A DNA stretch of 64,000 bases from Paragorgia papillata. Lineage: Eukaryota; Cnidaria; Anthozoa; Scleralcyonacea; Coralliidae. Every line of letters begins with the position of its first letter. Position 1 is the first letter of the stretch. Below the pieces are notes generated by a model, which was given only the letters and a program-made list of their open reading frames with translations, had not been told where the DNA came from and made no database searches. Made by a program: the position numbers and the translations under genes. The stretch spans positions 1,465,001 through 1,529,000 of the forward strand of contig JAWNZC010000421.1 of the NCBI GenBank assembly GCA_035771165.1, in the 5' to 3' direction. Shown here piece after piece: positions 34,318 to 45,505 of the stretch.

Positions 34318-34617
34318 AGGAATGCCACATAATCAGCTTGGTACATTATTTTGGAGTCACAACTATGGTTGCAGGGCAGCTTATTACTATATGCGTTGGT
34401 AAGTTAGAAATGTGTTCTTTGAAGCTTTAACTCCTTAGCCCAGAATAGAATCTGGTACATGTATAATAACTAATAATAATGTGTATTTCAGTTTGATGTC
34501 AGGTTCCCCATTTGAAGGCACTGAGGGAAACTTGTTGAGATTGTTTGAAGAAAATCACAGTAATTTCCAACAACTACAACAATCTTTGGTTGCTGAAATG
34601 GCTGAGAGTAAAGTGAG
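34318..34617 (+). pseudogene. SMG5-like two-exon fragment
   Basis: Exon a (about 34320-34400) after TTTATTTTAG reads MPHNQLGTLFW then YGCRAAYYYMR and ends at GTAAGT. Exon b (34493-34617) after GTATTTCAG reads LMSGSPFEGTEGNLLRLFEE then FQQLQQ and ends before GTAAAA; phases agree. Human SMG5 has MPFNQLGTL, YCYLRC and SFEGAYGNLKRL in the same order (EST1/14-3-3-like domain, nonsense-mediated decay). The intron is retained, so this is a DNA-level copy. No neighbouring SMG5 exons were recognised, so it is probably an isolated fragment. Confidence 0.55.
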
Positions 34618-34673
34618 GTAAAATAAATGAACTAGTTTTTATCACCAATAAAGTTACATTTCTACTAGGGTAA

Positions 34674-36125
34674 TTACATTTCTTCTTCTTCTTCTTCTTC
34701 TTCTTCTTCTTCTTCTTCTTCTTCTTCTTCTTCTTCTTCTTCTTCTTCTTCTTCTTCTTCTTCTTCTTCTTCTTCTTCTTCTTCTTCTTCTTCGTCGTCG
34801 TCGCCGCCGCCTCCTTCGCCTTCTTCGCCTTCGCCTTCGCCTTCGTCTTCGCCTTCGTCTTCGCCTTCGCCTTCGTCTTCGCCTTCGCCTTCGTCTTCGC
34901 CTTCGTCTTCGCCTTCGTCTTCGCCTTCGCCTTCGTCTTCGTCTTCGTCTTCGTCTTCGTCTTCGCCTTCGTCTTCGTCTTCGCCTTCGTCTTTGCCTTC
35001 GTCTTCGTCTTCGCCTTCGTCTTCGCCTTCGCCTTCGTCTTCGCCGTCGTCACTGCCGTCGCCTTCTTCGCCTTCGTCTTCGTCTTCGCCTTCGCCTTCG
35101 TCTTCGCCTTCGCCGTCGTCGCTGCCGTCGCTGCCGTCGCCTTCTTCGCCTTCGTCTTCGCCTTCGTCTTCGCCTTCGCCTTCGTCTTCGCCTTTGCCTT
35201 CGCCTTCACCTTCGTCTTCGCCTTCGCCTTCGTCTTCGCCGCCTTCGCCGCCTTCGCCGCCTTCGCCGCCTTCGCCGCCTTCGCCGCCTTCGCCGCCTTC
35301 GCCGCCTTCGCCGCCTTCGCCGCCTTCGCCTTCGCCTTCGTCTTCGTCTTCGCCTTCACCTTCGCCTTCGTCTTCGCCTTCGTCTTCGCCTTCGCCTTCT
35401 TCTTCTTTTTCTTTTTCTTCTTCTTCTTCTAACCGTTTGTCCCTTTTTGGGCCACTTTTGTCCTTTTTCTTTTTACGTCTTCGTTTTCCTGTTTTCTCCT
35501 CCGCATCTGAATCCTTCACTCGATCAGAATCGACGCCATCTGGTTGATTTTTCTTGTCTTTCTTACTCTTGGTGCTTTTACTACGGACAAGTTCAGTGAC
35601 AGTTATGCCACTTGCCACCTTCACCAGCTCGTCTAACCATTTGTCCCTTTTTGGGCCACTTTTGTCCTTTTTCTTTTTACGTTTTCCTTTTTTCTCCTCC
35701 GCATCTGAATCCTTCACTCGATCAGAATCGACGCTATCTGGTTGATTTTCCTTGTCTTTCTTACTCTTGGTGCTTTTACTAGGGACAAGTTCAGTGACAG
35801 TTATGCCACTTTGTTTCAGTTCAGAACACGCTCTAGCAGCTGCAGCCATTGTCTCAAATTTAACAATAGCGCACACCGCATCGGCTAGTTCTGGGTGAAT
35901 GACGAAATGATGCTTACATTCTGGGGGCACGTTTTTCCCATTTCGGATAATACGAACCACAGCAATTGGGCCAAATTTCGAGAATATCTCAGCGACTTTC
36001 TCCATACTCGGTTCCTCTAGAGGGAGTCGAGTAGCCACGATAGTACGACCTGGATTTCTTTCGTCGAGTTCTTTTGGTAAAACCTCTTTTCGCCGTACTT
36101 TTGTGTTCTTCGTGTTCTCTTCCAT
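34674..36125 (-). CDS. LARP6-like RRM protein with giant acidic repeat, no La motif
   Basis: From the ATG at 36125 the frame is 483 codons. The N-terminus (VRRKEVLPKELDERNPGRT, TIVATRLPLE, VAEIFSKFGPIAVVRIIRNG, VCAIVKFETM) is the RRM half of La-related protein 6; the La motif that should precede it is absent. Next comes a Lys-rich segment duplicated in tandem (each about 66 residues, starting SGITVTELV). The C-terminal half is Glu/Gly/Asp repeats ending in a long poly-Glu run, encoded by TTC and TTCGCC/TTCGTC triplet/hexamer arrays (34680-35400). An AG just upstream (36159-36160) could be an acceptor for a lost exon. It is a truncated gene or pseudogene kept open by the array periodicity. Confidence 0.6.
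   Translation of the reverse strand: MEENTKNTKVRRKEVLPKELDERNPGRTIVATRLPLEEPSMEKVAEIFSKFGPIAVVRIIRNGKNVPPECKHHFVIHPELADAVCAIVKFETMAAAARACSELKQSGITVTELVPSKSTKSKKDKENQPDSVDSDRVKDSDAEEKKGKRKKKKDKSGPKRDKWLDELVKVASGITVTELVRSKSTKSKKDKKNQPDGVDSDRVKDSDAEEKTGKRRRKKKKDKSGPKRDKRLEEEEEKEKEEEGEGEDEGEDEGEGEGEDEDEGEGEGGEGGEGGEGGEGGEGGEGGEGGEGGEGGEDEGEGEDEGEGEGKGEDEGEGEDEGEDEGEEGDGSDGSDDGEGEDEGEGEDEDEGEEGDGSDDGEDEGEGEDEGEDEDEGKDEGEDEDEGEDEDEDEDEDEGEGEDEGEDEGEDEGEGEDEGEGEDEGEDEGEGEGEEGEGGGGDDDEEEEEEEEEEEEEEEEEEEEEEEEEEEEEEEEEEEEEEM
34680..35400. repeat. (TTC)n and TTCGCC/TTCGTC hexamer array
   Basis: About 115 bp of pure TTC, then about 600 bp of TTCGCC, TTCGTC and GCC-rich triplets. Because no stop triplet can form, frames on both strands stay open (Glu/Asp/Gly and Lys/Ala/Thr on minus, Ser/Pro on plus). 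It also codes the acidic tail of the LARP6-like frame. Confidence 0.95.
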
Positions 36126-36235
36126 AGCTTTAGAGGTATCAAGGAAAACTTCGCTCAACTAGCCAAAATATTCCGTACAATCCACTCAACTTAGAGAGCT
36201 GAAACAACTGTGAAGAAAGCTCAAAATTAGGGATG

Positions 36236-37725
36236 GGCGATTGTAACTACTCTACACTTGTGGTCTATAAAATTCAACAGCCAGGGTACAAATTACTGGA
36301 AAGTACTGGTTTGGAAATTCTTTTTAAAACATACAGGTATACAGCATAATTCAAGTTTTTAAAACCTGTCAAATTAAAATTATTCAAAAACATTAAGACC
36401 CCATCAACACATATCTGGATTTTTTTGAAAATGCAACTTTTTTATTATGGATTGGCCTTCCAAGAGTTCCATCCACATGTAAATGATGAAGTGGTTATCA
36501 AAAATGAAACTTTTTGAAGGCGGTCTCCAAAGTGGAACTTTTTGAAAACACCGTTTTCCTGTTCTTGTGCGGATGTGGATTTTTTTGAAAACGGATAAAA
36601 AAAGTTCAAATGAAAATGGATACATGTGGACAAGGCCTAAGTATTGATTAAATTGTAATGTGTAATCAATCACAAAACTATCTGGTGTAATAATATAATT
36701 AAATGATCACGTTCAGTTTTTTGATCTGGAAAATATGGTAGATGCAATAGGCGAGTTTCAGGGTGACTTGCGCACACATCGTTTTGCAAAGGAATTGGTG
36801 GGCTCCCCACAAAGTAAGCAATGGTAAACAGACTTGCTAGCGAGCCAAACAGCAGCAGAATAACAGTGTTAAACATCCAGAAATTATTTTAAACAGTATG
36901 TTTACATTGAAAGGAGCTTACCAGTTTCTTTGAAAAATGATGCGTGTGCAACACCCTGAAACTTACCTATTAGAGGTCAACTGAAATGCATTTGGCAGTA
37001 CTAGCTGATACAATGGCCAATATTTTTTTACAACATCAACAGATGCCTGATCCAATGTTTCAGAGATTTAGTTTGAAATTTACCTAAGTCACACTTACTG
37101 CCAAATAATTTTAACTTTATTTTAATGATTACAGTTACCGTACATTAAATTTATGCAAAAAGAAACCTTAGCTTGTGACAATTATATCAGTCACTGTCTG
37201 TCAAAACAGACATTTCTCACCCCTTTTGCTGATCAAAAAGAGAATTAGAAACACATGTACTGGTGTCATAAGCAAATTGTCCCCAGTGCCAATGGTAACA
37301 AAGCCAAATTTGTCATTTCAACAGTGTCGATAACTATTCTTTTGTTTTGTTTTGTTTGATTAAAAATAACTCCCTTTGGCTGTGGGTCCTTCGTCAATGA
37401 CCAGGCTGACCCCACCCCCCTCCTCCCCAAAATAACCCACAAAAAAACAAGAAAGCCTGCCAAGTGCCCACCGTACAAGAATCTCGATACCGACGTGCAA
37501 ATTTAATAAGGCACTGGGATAATATATCACCAGAAACAGAAAAACCTGTTGCCACTTGAAAAGAAGCCGCCTTTAGCTAGCCAAATCAAAACACTCCCCG
37601 GTGATGGATTTATATCCCAGAGCCTTCGTTTGTGCGCGTGATGCGCCAAAAGCGGAAGTAGTCAGGATTTCCGAGCTTCCGCCCTGAAAATTTTGATTCC
37701 AAAACAGCAAAATTGAAAGCCGTGC
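36236..37725. other. TRIM/HACD3 upstream region, unit 1 (part 1)
   Basis: Begins one base after the point where the TRIM-B start codon lies in unit 2: the paralogue reads GCCATTGTAACT at 50467, this copy GCGATTGTAACT. It then follows 50472-51977 closely. It contains a repeat with AACTTTTTGAAGGCGGTCTCC (36405-36640) but no coding exon of its own. Confidence 0.65.
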
Positions 37726-40489
37726 CACAGAATAAATACTAAGCAGAAGGCCCACTCAGGGGTACGAAGTGTCCTCACTTTTTTAGTGCGCATGTCACAC
37801 GCCGCCATGTTGAAAGCAAGTAAACTCCAGCTGATCAACAAGGAACAACATGGCGGAAAACGAAGTCGAATCACCAAAACGGCTCTACTTGGAAATCTTT
37901 TTGGACGATTTCCATTTAACTTTGATATTTTACGAATGAAAGGTAAGCGACCAATTTACTTGCGGTTAGAAGGCATACAAACACGTTTTCGCGTGGAATT
38001 TAGCTACTTTTGAGCGATGATCTGCCCACTCCTCAGTGACTGAAGTACGTCAGTCGGCTACGGTATCTCGGTACATACTTCAAATTACAGAGAACTTTTA
38101 TGAAGAGTTTTTAATCATTTCACATCAGTTACATATTTTTAATTGAGAATTGCACAGTGTGTAAACCGTGCTCTTGTTTTTATGAATATTTTAAGGATAT
38201 TATAATATGCGCACGAGGGCTCACTCACTCCAAATTTGTTACATGTAAATTGATGAAGTATTTTAGTCTGGTTCAGTTCAATGGGTGAAAATACCAATTC
38301 CACAGAATTCCATCTTTATGTGTTTGTTTACCTTCTTCTAGTAACGTTCTTACTCCAATTGTTTGTCTGTTGTATTAAGTGAATTGTGATTGAAGACATT
38401 GAACAAGATTTATTTTTGTCATTAACTTACCATGGCTAAAGAAAGTTGATACACTTGACAAGCTGTTGAAATGTTGATTTGATTTTGTTCTTTTCTTGTA
38501 ATTTTAGTAAATAATTTGGATTGTGCGTGTATTTGGACATGACAAGTTACTGAATGAAAATCAGAAGCTTCCATTAGAAAAGACACAGCTTGATGCCTGA
38601 ATTGATGGAGAGTTTTATGAAACTCACATGTTTTTTATTCACTTGTTTCACTTTTAAAGTGCCATTAATAGTCGAACTTTATTGAGTATTGTTGTATTAC
38701 TGGATTTAAAAAAAGAAAAACTGATATAAATAAACACCACCTAAAACTATTCAAGTGTATATGTGTTGTCAGTTGTGATGATATAATATTACTGCAGTAC
38801 ATATTAAAACCTGTTTCTGAAAGTCTCAAAACCCACACCTGTATTTGCTAGAGTATCAAAGGCTTGCATAGTGTACATTTCATTTAAAAGCATTATTTTA
38901 AATATGTCAAGTTGATGTGTAGATGATAAATTGCAAAAATGTTGACAGCTGTTAACAGAAACAGCTGTTGGAAATGTGTTCCAAATTCTTAATGTAGATT
39001 AATTTAGGTATAAACCATCCACCCTATAATAGAGGATATAATGCACATTTGAGTTGTTGGTATACATTTAAGCATTTGCATTATTTATATACATATTGCA
39101 TACCCCATATACCTGACTGTGTTTACCACTGACTACAAAACGTTTTTGCAAACAAGTTACAATGTTAACCAAACCCAGCAAGTTTTAAACATTTATTTCA
39201 TATATACAGTACAAAATAGGTAAAGGTCAGTTCAGTTCTTTTGACCACTAAATTTTACTGTTACAAGCTCTGTGTATACAAGGTGCAAAATTAAGAAAAT
39301 TTATTATTACCAGTTGCCCACCACAGGAGAAATAATAGTAACTGGTCCTTTATTATTTTACTGGCCAACACCCTATTAATTAAATTAACCAGTAGACCAA
39401 TTAGACTTAAACCTTTTTTCCTTATTTATTATAAAGACATGAAATTAACACCTTTTTGTTCTTAAACATGAAGTAAGTAGAAAGTTTTTTGTTCAAAATG
39501 TTTACACTCAGTATGACTGAAGCTGCTGAAGAACATTTGCCACTATTCCTGTGTCAGTGGCTAGTGCTGTGAAGAATCCCCTCTTGATTTTCTACAGTTC
39601 ATTGTTTCTTAAGATTTCATTTCAAATCTATTCTCAGCTAAAAAAAAGGAGAGAAATTATCTGAAGGTTGCACATCTATAATCTAAACCTCCATCTAAGC
39701 AACAAATCATGAAATATTTAAAAAGCTTGGGGAACAAAACTCAAGACAAACTGTCCAACCTAGAGAATTAAGATACAGTAGGCCATTTCAAGCTAACGTG
39801 CAAATTCGTTCATTTTATAGTAGAATAAAGTAAAATACCTAGACTTCAACACTAAGGACCTGATATTTCAGGTTAATCTTTTTATCAGCAGCAACGTTTA
39901 CAAATATTAAATGAAATTGGAGAAATACTGGCACTTGTTTGTCAGCCTTCAACAAATATATGTCAAATCATAATTGCCTAAAATCCGTCCAAATAGAGAG
40001 CTAGAGTTGCTTCGTTCTTCAAAATTGCTTGTCCGATTAAGATAGAACAAGCAATACGTGTAATTTTATCATTATACTTTAGATTTAAACTGTTTTTAAA
40101 GAGTTTCCTCACTTATTTATTCTTGAAAGTACAACTTCAAAAGTGGACGGGTAGCTCCGGCCGGCCGGCCGGACCAATTAACAAGATAATGAAATCGGAA
40201 ATTTCCCGTTCAAATTTCGTTAAATATCTTCCTTACCACAATAAATTTGATTACTTACCTTCCTTTTCAATGTACTATCCGTCCCAAGAAAAATTACCAC
40301 CAAAATTTTGAGTTATAGCCATTTAAACGATCAGAACGCACTTTTCGCCATATTGTTTACTGTTGAGAGAGCGGCTTTTACTTGGTCGCTTTCAACATGG
40401 CGGCCAACATGCGCGAGGCGACCTGCGCGAGGACATAAACTTCAAAGGTTCCGACGAGAGTGGGCCTTCTGCTTAGTATTTATTCTGTG
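37726..40489. mobile_element. 2764-bp transposon absent from the paralogous unit
   Basis: Ends CACAGAATAAATACTAAGCA and its inverted GCTTAGTATTTATTCTGTG, with about 33 bp of near-perfect TIR including AAGGCCCACTC. It is flanked by GCCGTGC (37719-37725 and 40490-40496). Unit 2 shows the empty site with one GCCGTGC near 51978. No transposase frame was seen, so it is non-autonomous; superfamily uncertain. Near its left end a MAENEVESPKRLYLEIF frame follows a good start context (37850); most of the interior is AT-rich and featureless. Confidence 0.85.
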
Positions 40490-41211
40490 GCCGTGCTGTC
40501 GTCTGTCGAGTACCAAAGATAGTACAAAGGTAATTGACTACAGCTACAGTTAGGGGATTACGCAGAAATAAATGGCCTATTGGCATCATTGGTGAAAAAG
40601 CAAAGTAATTTCGCGCCAGGCATGAAGATTCGCCTTTCACTTTAATAGCTCTTCCCTCACGCATAACTTTCCGGGGGGGCGTTCCCCCGGACCCCCTAGA
40701 GGGTTCTCGCGCCTTCAACACTGCAACAACAGGTTTGGTCTCTTCTAAAGAAGCGTGAACAATAGCACAGCAACACACATTGATAAATTATTGATATAAA
40801 CCAGTGTAGGACTGTATATTTATTCGTTGGCAGCTACCTTGATCTTTTACACGCGGCGACCTAAAAATATGTACACTCAAAATATCAAGAAATATAAGTC
40901 AAAATTACCTTTTCTCACTCACCTTTTCAAAATTCTCAAAGGTTAAGCTTAAAACCACAAAGCTTTTTCGACTAATGGCTTGGAAACTGAACAACAATCA
41001 ACAGAAACGTTCGGACATGGTTGAAAACAGAAACTGACACACCTTTGAAATTCTCAGAAATGCGTAGTCCAGTTAAGAACTGCGAAGTTCAAACAATGAG
41101 GCACAGTAACCTATGATTAGTCAACCCCCCTGAAATTTTAATTTGAAGACTTTGAACTTGTATATAAATACCAGCGAGGTTCAAGTAATTTATTAAATTA
41201 TTCAAATAAAT
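40490..41211. other. HACD3-proximal upstream region, unit 1
   Basis: Parallels 51978-52624. Differs by a GC-rich patch at 40669-40725 (GGGGGGGCGTTCCCCCGG and following) where unit 2 has TTTATTTAACGAAACC, which looks like a small insertion or conversion patch. Likely retains HACD3 promoter sequence. Confidence 0.5.
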
Positions 41212-42167
41212 ATGGCCGTTGTGTTAAATCCTCTGGTAAAGTGGGCGCAAGATCGAAGTCTACTGTATCTTACTGTTGAACTTAGCAATGCGGTTGTAAA
41301 CGAACTGGAAATTGGTGAAAAAAGTCTAAAGTTTCAAGGTAAGGAGATGTGAGAACCGACGTTAAATAGATGTCCCACATTCTATATACATGTATGTCAT
41401 GTAGATATATGAGATGTGACTGATAGTAACATGGAAAATACAGTTTATAAATACCATGGTTTGTTGTGACTTTTACAAATAATTCTTCTGCAATATTGTA
41501 GTCAAATAAAATTCATTAAGTTATTATGGTGGTGAAAAAATTATCTACATTATGCACAAATTTTATGAATTTAATATCTACATGTAATTATTAATAATAT
41601 TAGTAAGAATAGGTTGCAATTGTTACACACACTGTGATTGGTCAGTTACTGTGTCTGTATGAGGCTATGCAAACACAGTTGTGACATCACAGCACATTTC
41701 AAGAAATTGGTCTGATTTCATAAAAGAAAATGTACTCCTTATATTCAGTAACCTATGTGTTTATATAACCTGATTCAAAAAACCTACACCTCACTAAACC
41801 TACACCTTTAGAAGCTAAGACTGAAAAATACGACTAAAAATCAATACTTTTTTTGGGCAAAAATATCTGCCCTCCCACAGAATTGAGCTGCTACGGCTAT
41901 GTATACGTACATTAAACTTATTAGCTACTGTATGCATTCAAACCATTTGAGCTGTCCCTGTACCAGTTTAACTCACTCAGTAATTACAGTGTCTTGACAC
42001 TAACAAAAAAAAGACACAAAAAAACCCCTAAAAACAACTTAAATTTGTACCAATTAAGTAAAATTAAAATAATATATTACTGGTACATTGTAGGCTGTGG
42101 GCAGGGAGCACAAGGGGAAAACTTGTACAAGCTTGACATAACATTCCACGGTGATGTTGATCCTAAG
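41212..42167 (+). pseudogene. HACD3 5' fragment (exons 1-2) at the duplication junction
   Basis: Exon 1 (41212-41338, MAVVLNPLVKWAQDRSLLYL onward) and exon 2 (42094-42167, CGQGAQGENLYKLDITFHG) match the complete gene at 52625, with the same splice phases. After about 42250 the sequence switches to lectin-intron minisatellite, so exons 3-11 are missing. It could yield only a truncated CS-domain piece. Confidence 0.85.
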
Positions 42168-42267
42168 GTAATTCATTTATTATGCTCAGTGTTCTTCTCA
42201 AGATATCTTAATTATGTCAGAAGACAGGTTGCTTGAACCTCAGGTAGAAGACTAGGATGTGCAAAGC

Positions 42268-42395
42268 CTGTTTAAATACCTTAATTGGTATGTTGTTCCT
42301 ATATACGTAAATACCTTAATTGGTATGTTCCTATGTACGTATAAATACCTTAATTGGTATGTTGTTCCTATGTACGTAAATACCTTGGTATTTAT
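42268..42395. repeat. 35-bp minisatellite, unit 2 copy
   Basis: Three to four copies of the ACCTTAATTGGTATGTTGTT unit found at 19925-20140. It starts immediately after the HACD3 intron sequence and so marks the duplication junction. Confidence 0.75.
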
Positions 42396-42636
42396 AGCCT
42401 ATATAAGCGCCCTGATTATTTCTATGGTTCATCCTCATTTTATCCTTTTTGCCTGCATCCGCGTTTTACCCCAACCTGGCCTTAACACCCAGAATATACA
42501 GCTAGCTAACGAGCCAGCCGCTCAGCGGCTACGTCGTCAGGGATTATGGAAATCACGACAGTGCATGGACAGGTATTCTATAATATAATTGTACCAGAAA
42601 TGGGCTTCTATTTAACTCCAGCTTTTTTCCTTGCAG

Positions 42637-42720
42637 GTATCGACTGTCCGTGTGGCTGGACTTCGCTCAGTTCTTCATGCTACTTTTTCAGCACAACCAA
42701 AACCACGTGGCCAAAAGCAA
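42637..42720 (+). pseudogene. Truncated C-type lectin exon, unit 2
   Basis: Matches the first 28 codons of the CTLD exon at 20350 (CPCGWTSLSSSCYFF to TTWPKA), including the acceptor CTTGCAG, then breaks into unrelated sequence. The signal-peptide exon is also absent, so this copy is dead. Confidence 0.85.
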
Positions 42721-43280
42721 TCGGCCTATTGATTACTCATACCTCCAGGAACGTTTTAATGAAAAAAAAATTGGGGGTCACCAAAGTTTTTCTCGAATTA
42801 AATTAGTTTGAAGGGTAATTGGCAGCCATTTTGAAATGTCATTGTTGCCATAGCAACAACTGTTGCTATTTATTTGGTAACAGTTTTTTACTGTCCGACT
42901 GTTTAACTATGCATAACATTTAGTTTTATTCTTTTTCCGAATTGTTTAATCACGTGTTTTGGACTCTCAAACTTGTATTTTCCATTTTTCAAGAAACTGT
43001 ACGGAGCCACCTTAAGCTGACATCAGAGGGAAACATTGCACTGTTTCCTTCTTTATTGTTGACGTCTGGGCAGAAAGAAACATTGAGTTTGTTGAACAAC
43101 ACGTGACCATGATTTGACCAATAGGATTTCATCTTTGGCAAACGAAAGTCTTTGGTATATAACAAGTATATTTGCCTTCGGCTCAGGCTGCATGTACGAA
43201 AAGTCGAAAACCTCAGGCAAATACTTTCCTGTACAGACCTCGCACCCAGTTAATAAGTCTTTATTTTTATATATTGTGTA
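42721..43280. mobile_element. Element replacing the rest of the lectin exon
   Basis: Non-coding AT-rich sequence between the CTLD break and the resumption of homology near 43285. Its right part carries the ATTTGCCTTCGGCTCAGGC and CTCAGGCAAATAC inverted ends seen also near 7182 and 21040. Boundaries and target duplication not resolved. Confidence 0.4.
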
Positions 43281-43856
43281 ACATCACTTTGAGTGCCCTC
43301 TTGTTAGGTATAGAATAATCATAGAATAGAATAGAGTAAAATAATAGTCACTCGTCAAGCTCATAAACCGAAATTCCTTTTTGTGTTTTTTTTATGTTAA
43401 ATGGTGGTAACTGGACAACGAATCGTGGTTAAATTTGCCACTAAACTGTTTTCGGAAATAGCATTATAGAGACATTAATAACTAGTTGATTGGTAGTATT
43501 CATAGTATTTTTGGGGGAAAATTTGGGTAATAAATTTAGAATACAAAAACATAAAAAAGAGAAAAATAAAGAAAGTTAAAGAAAAACAAATTATTCAGTA
43601 TATAGGAATACTATGATAGCAATACTAAAATTTAGCAATGTAATTGGGTTTGAATCGCATTGTATTGTAATGTATTCTATTAAATTCACATTGCATTGTA
43701 TTATAAGTAAATACATGGCGCTGAGGGTATTAGTGATTAAATATGTCCCCTCAAGCCTAGGCTTTGTAATTGCATCAAACAAAGAAATGGACACATGCGC
43801 AAAGGCAAGTTATTATCCCATAACCTTTGGAGGCTAAAACAAGATTAAATATAAGA

Positions 43857-43979
43857 TTATGTGCACACGGTAACGTTTCCGAGCGTTTTCGTATTGTTTC
43901 AAGTAATGAACGGATTGTTCTCGATTCCTTTTAAAACAGTAAATACAAAAACGCTCAGAAACGTTACCGTGTGCACATA
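43857..43979. mobile_element. Hairpin MITE (unit 2 copy)
   Basis: Paralogue of 22547-22670, with the same GTGCACACGGTAACGTTTCC arm and its inverted partner. Confidence 0.7.
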
Positions 43980-44349
43980 GTCTAAAGGATGCTTTCGCAA
44001 CAATCTTGACAGGGCGACCATATTGGTCTACCAAAACAATGAAATGGCGGCCATATTGGTTACCATCTTTATCCTATGGGGATTTAGCTCAATTCTTATT
44101 CAAATATTTCGTATTGTTTCACCACCTCAATGGGGCTATACACGTGAGTGAAAACGATCTATAGGAGAGACTCTTCTGTTAACAGTGTTCACATCACCCT
44201 GTTTTTTATAGCAGCGTGCCAATCTGCTAGCATCGCCCCAATGATTATGAGGGGCGATTTCTTCAATAATACCAATAAGGGACGTTTAGTCTAATTGTCG
44301 CGCATGTCTGAATGCTGGATTAGGGACGTTTAGAACTAAATTATAAGTC

Positions 44350-45505
44350 TAAGTAATTCTACATTATAAGGTCGTCTACATTAAAAGTTTACATTATGGC
44401 TGGTCGTCTACATTATAAGGTCGTCTACATTAAAAGTTTACATTATGGCTGGTCGTCTACATTATGAGGCCGTCTACATTATAAGTTTACATTATAAGGT
44501 CGTCTACATTATAAGTTTACATTATAAGTTTACATTATAAGGTCGTCTACATTATAAGTTCACATTATGAGGTCGTCTACATTATAAGTTTACATTATAA
44601 GGTCACATTATGAGGTCGTCTACATTATAAGTTCACATTATGAGGTCGTCTACATTATAAGTTTACATTATAAGGTAGTCTACATTATAAGTTCACATTA
44701 TAAGGTCGTCTACATTATAAGTTCACATTATGAGGTCGTCTACATTATAAGTTTACATTATAAGGTAGTCTACATTATAAGTTTACATTATAAGATCGTC
44801 TACATTATAAGTCCATATTATAAGGTCGTCTACATTATAAGTCCATATTATAAGGTCGTCTACATTATAAGTTCACATTATAAGATCGTCTACATTATAA
44901 GTTTACATTATAAGATCGTCTACATTATAAGTCCATATTATAAGGTCGTCTACATTATAAGTCCATATTATAAGGTCGTCTACATTATAAGTTCACATTA
45001 TAAGATCGTCTACATTATAAGTTTACATTATAAGATCGTCTACATTATAAGTTCACATTATAAGGTCGTCTACATTATAAGGTCGTCTACATTATAAGAT
45101 CGTCTACATTATAAGTTCACATTATAAGTCTACATTATAAGATCGTCTACATTATAAGGTCGTCTACATTATAAGTTCACATTATAAGGTCGTCTACATT
45201 ATTATAAGGTCGTCTACATTATAAGTTTACATTATAAAGTAGTCTACATTATAAGTTTACATTATAAGGTCGTCTACATTATAAGATCGTCTACATTATA
45301 AGGTCGTCTACATTATAAGTTCACATTATAAGGTCGTCTACATTATAAGTTTACATTATAAGGTAGTCTACATTATAAGTTTACATTATAAGGTCGTCTA
45401 CATTATAAGATCGTCTACATTATAAGTCTACATTATAAGGTCGTCTACATTACAAGCTTTCATTATAAGGTCATCTACATCATAAGTTTACATTATGAGG
45501 TTTGT
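44350..45505. repeat. 17-bp minisatellite, unit 2
   Basis: Same TACATTATAAGGTCGTC unit as unit 1, mostly in the 30-bp compound form with TTTACATTATAAG, TTCACATTATGAGG and TCCATATTATAAGG variants. It starts and ends at the same flanks as the unit 1 array but lacks both inserted MITEs and is less than half as long. Confidence 0.95.

Noticed and set aside
34993..35547. 184-codon Ser/Pro plus-strand frame and 261-codon Lys/Ala/Thr minus frame
   Set aside because: Alternative frames of the TTCGCC/TTCGTC array; only the LARP6-like frame links to a real domain.
36404..36673. Small minus-strand frame with a paralogue at 50623-50926
   Set aside because: The match comes from the segmental duplication of a dispersed repeat (AACTTTTTGAA units), not from a conserved gene.
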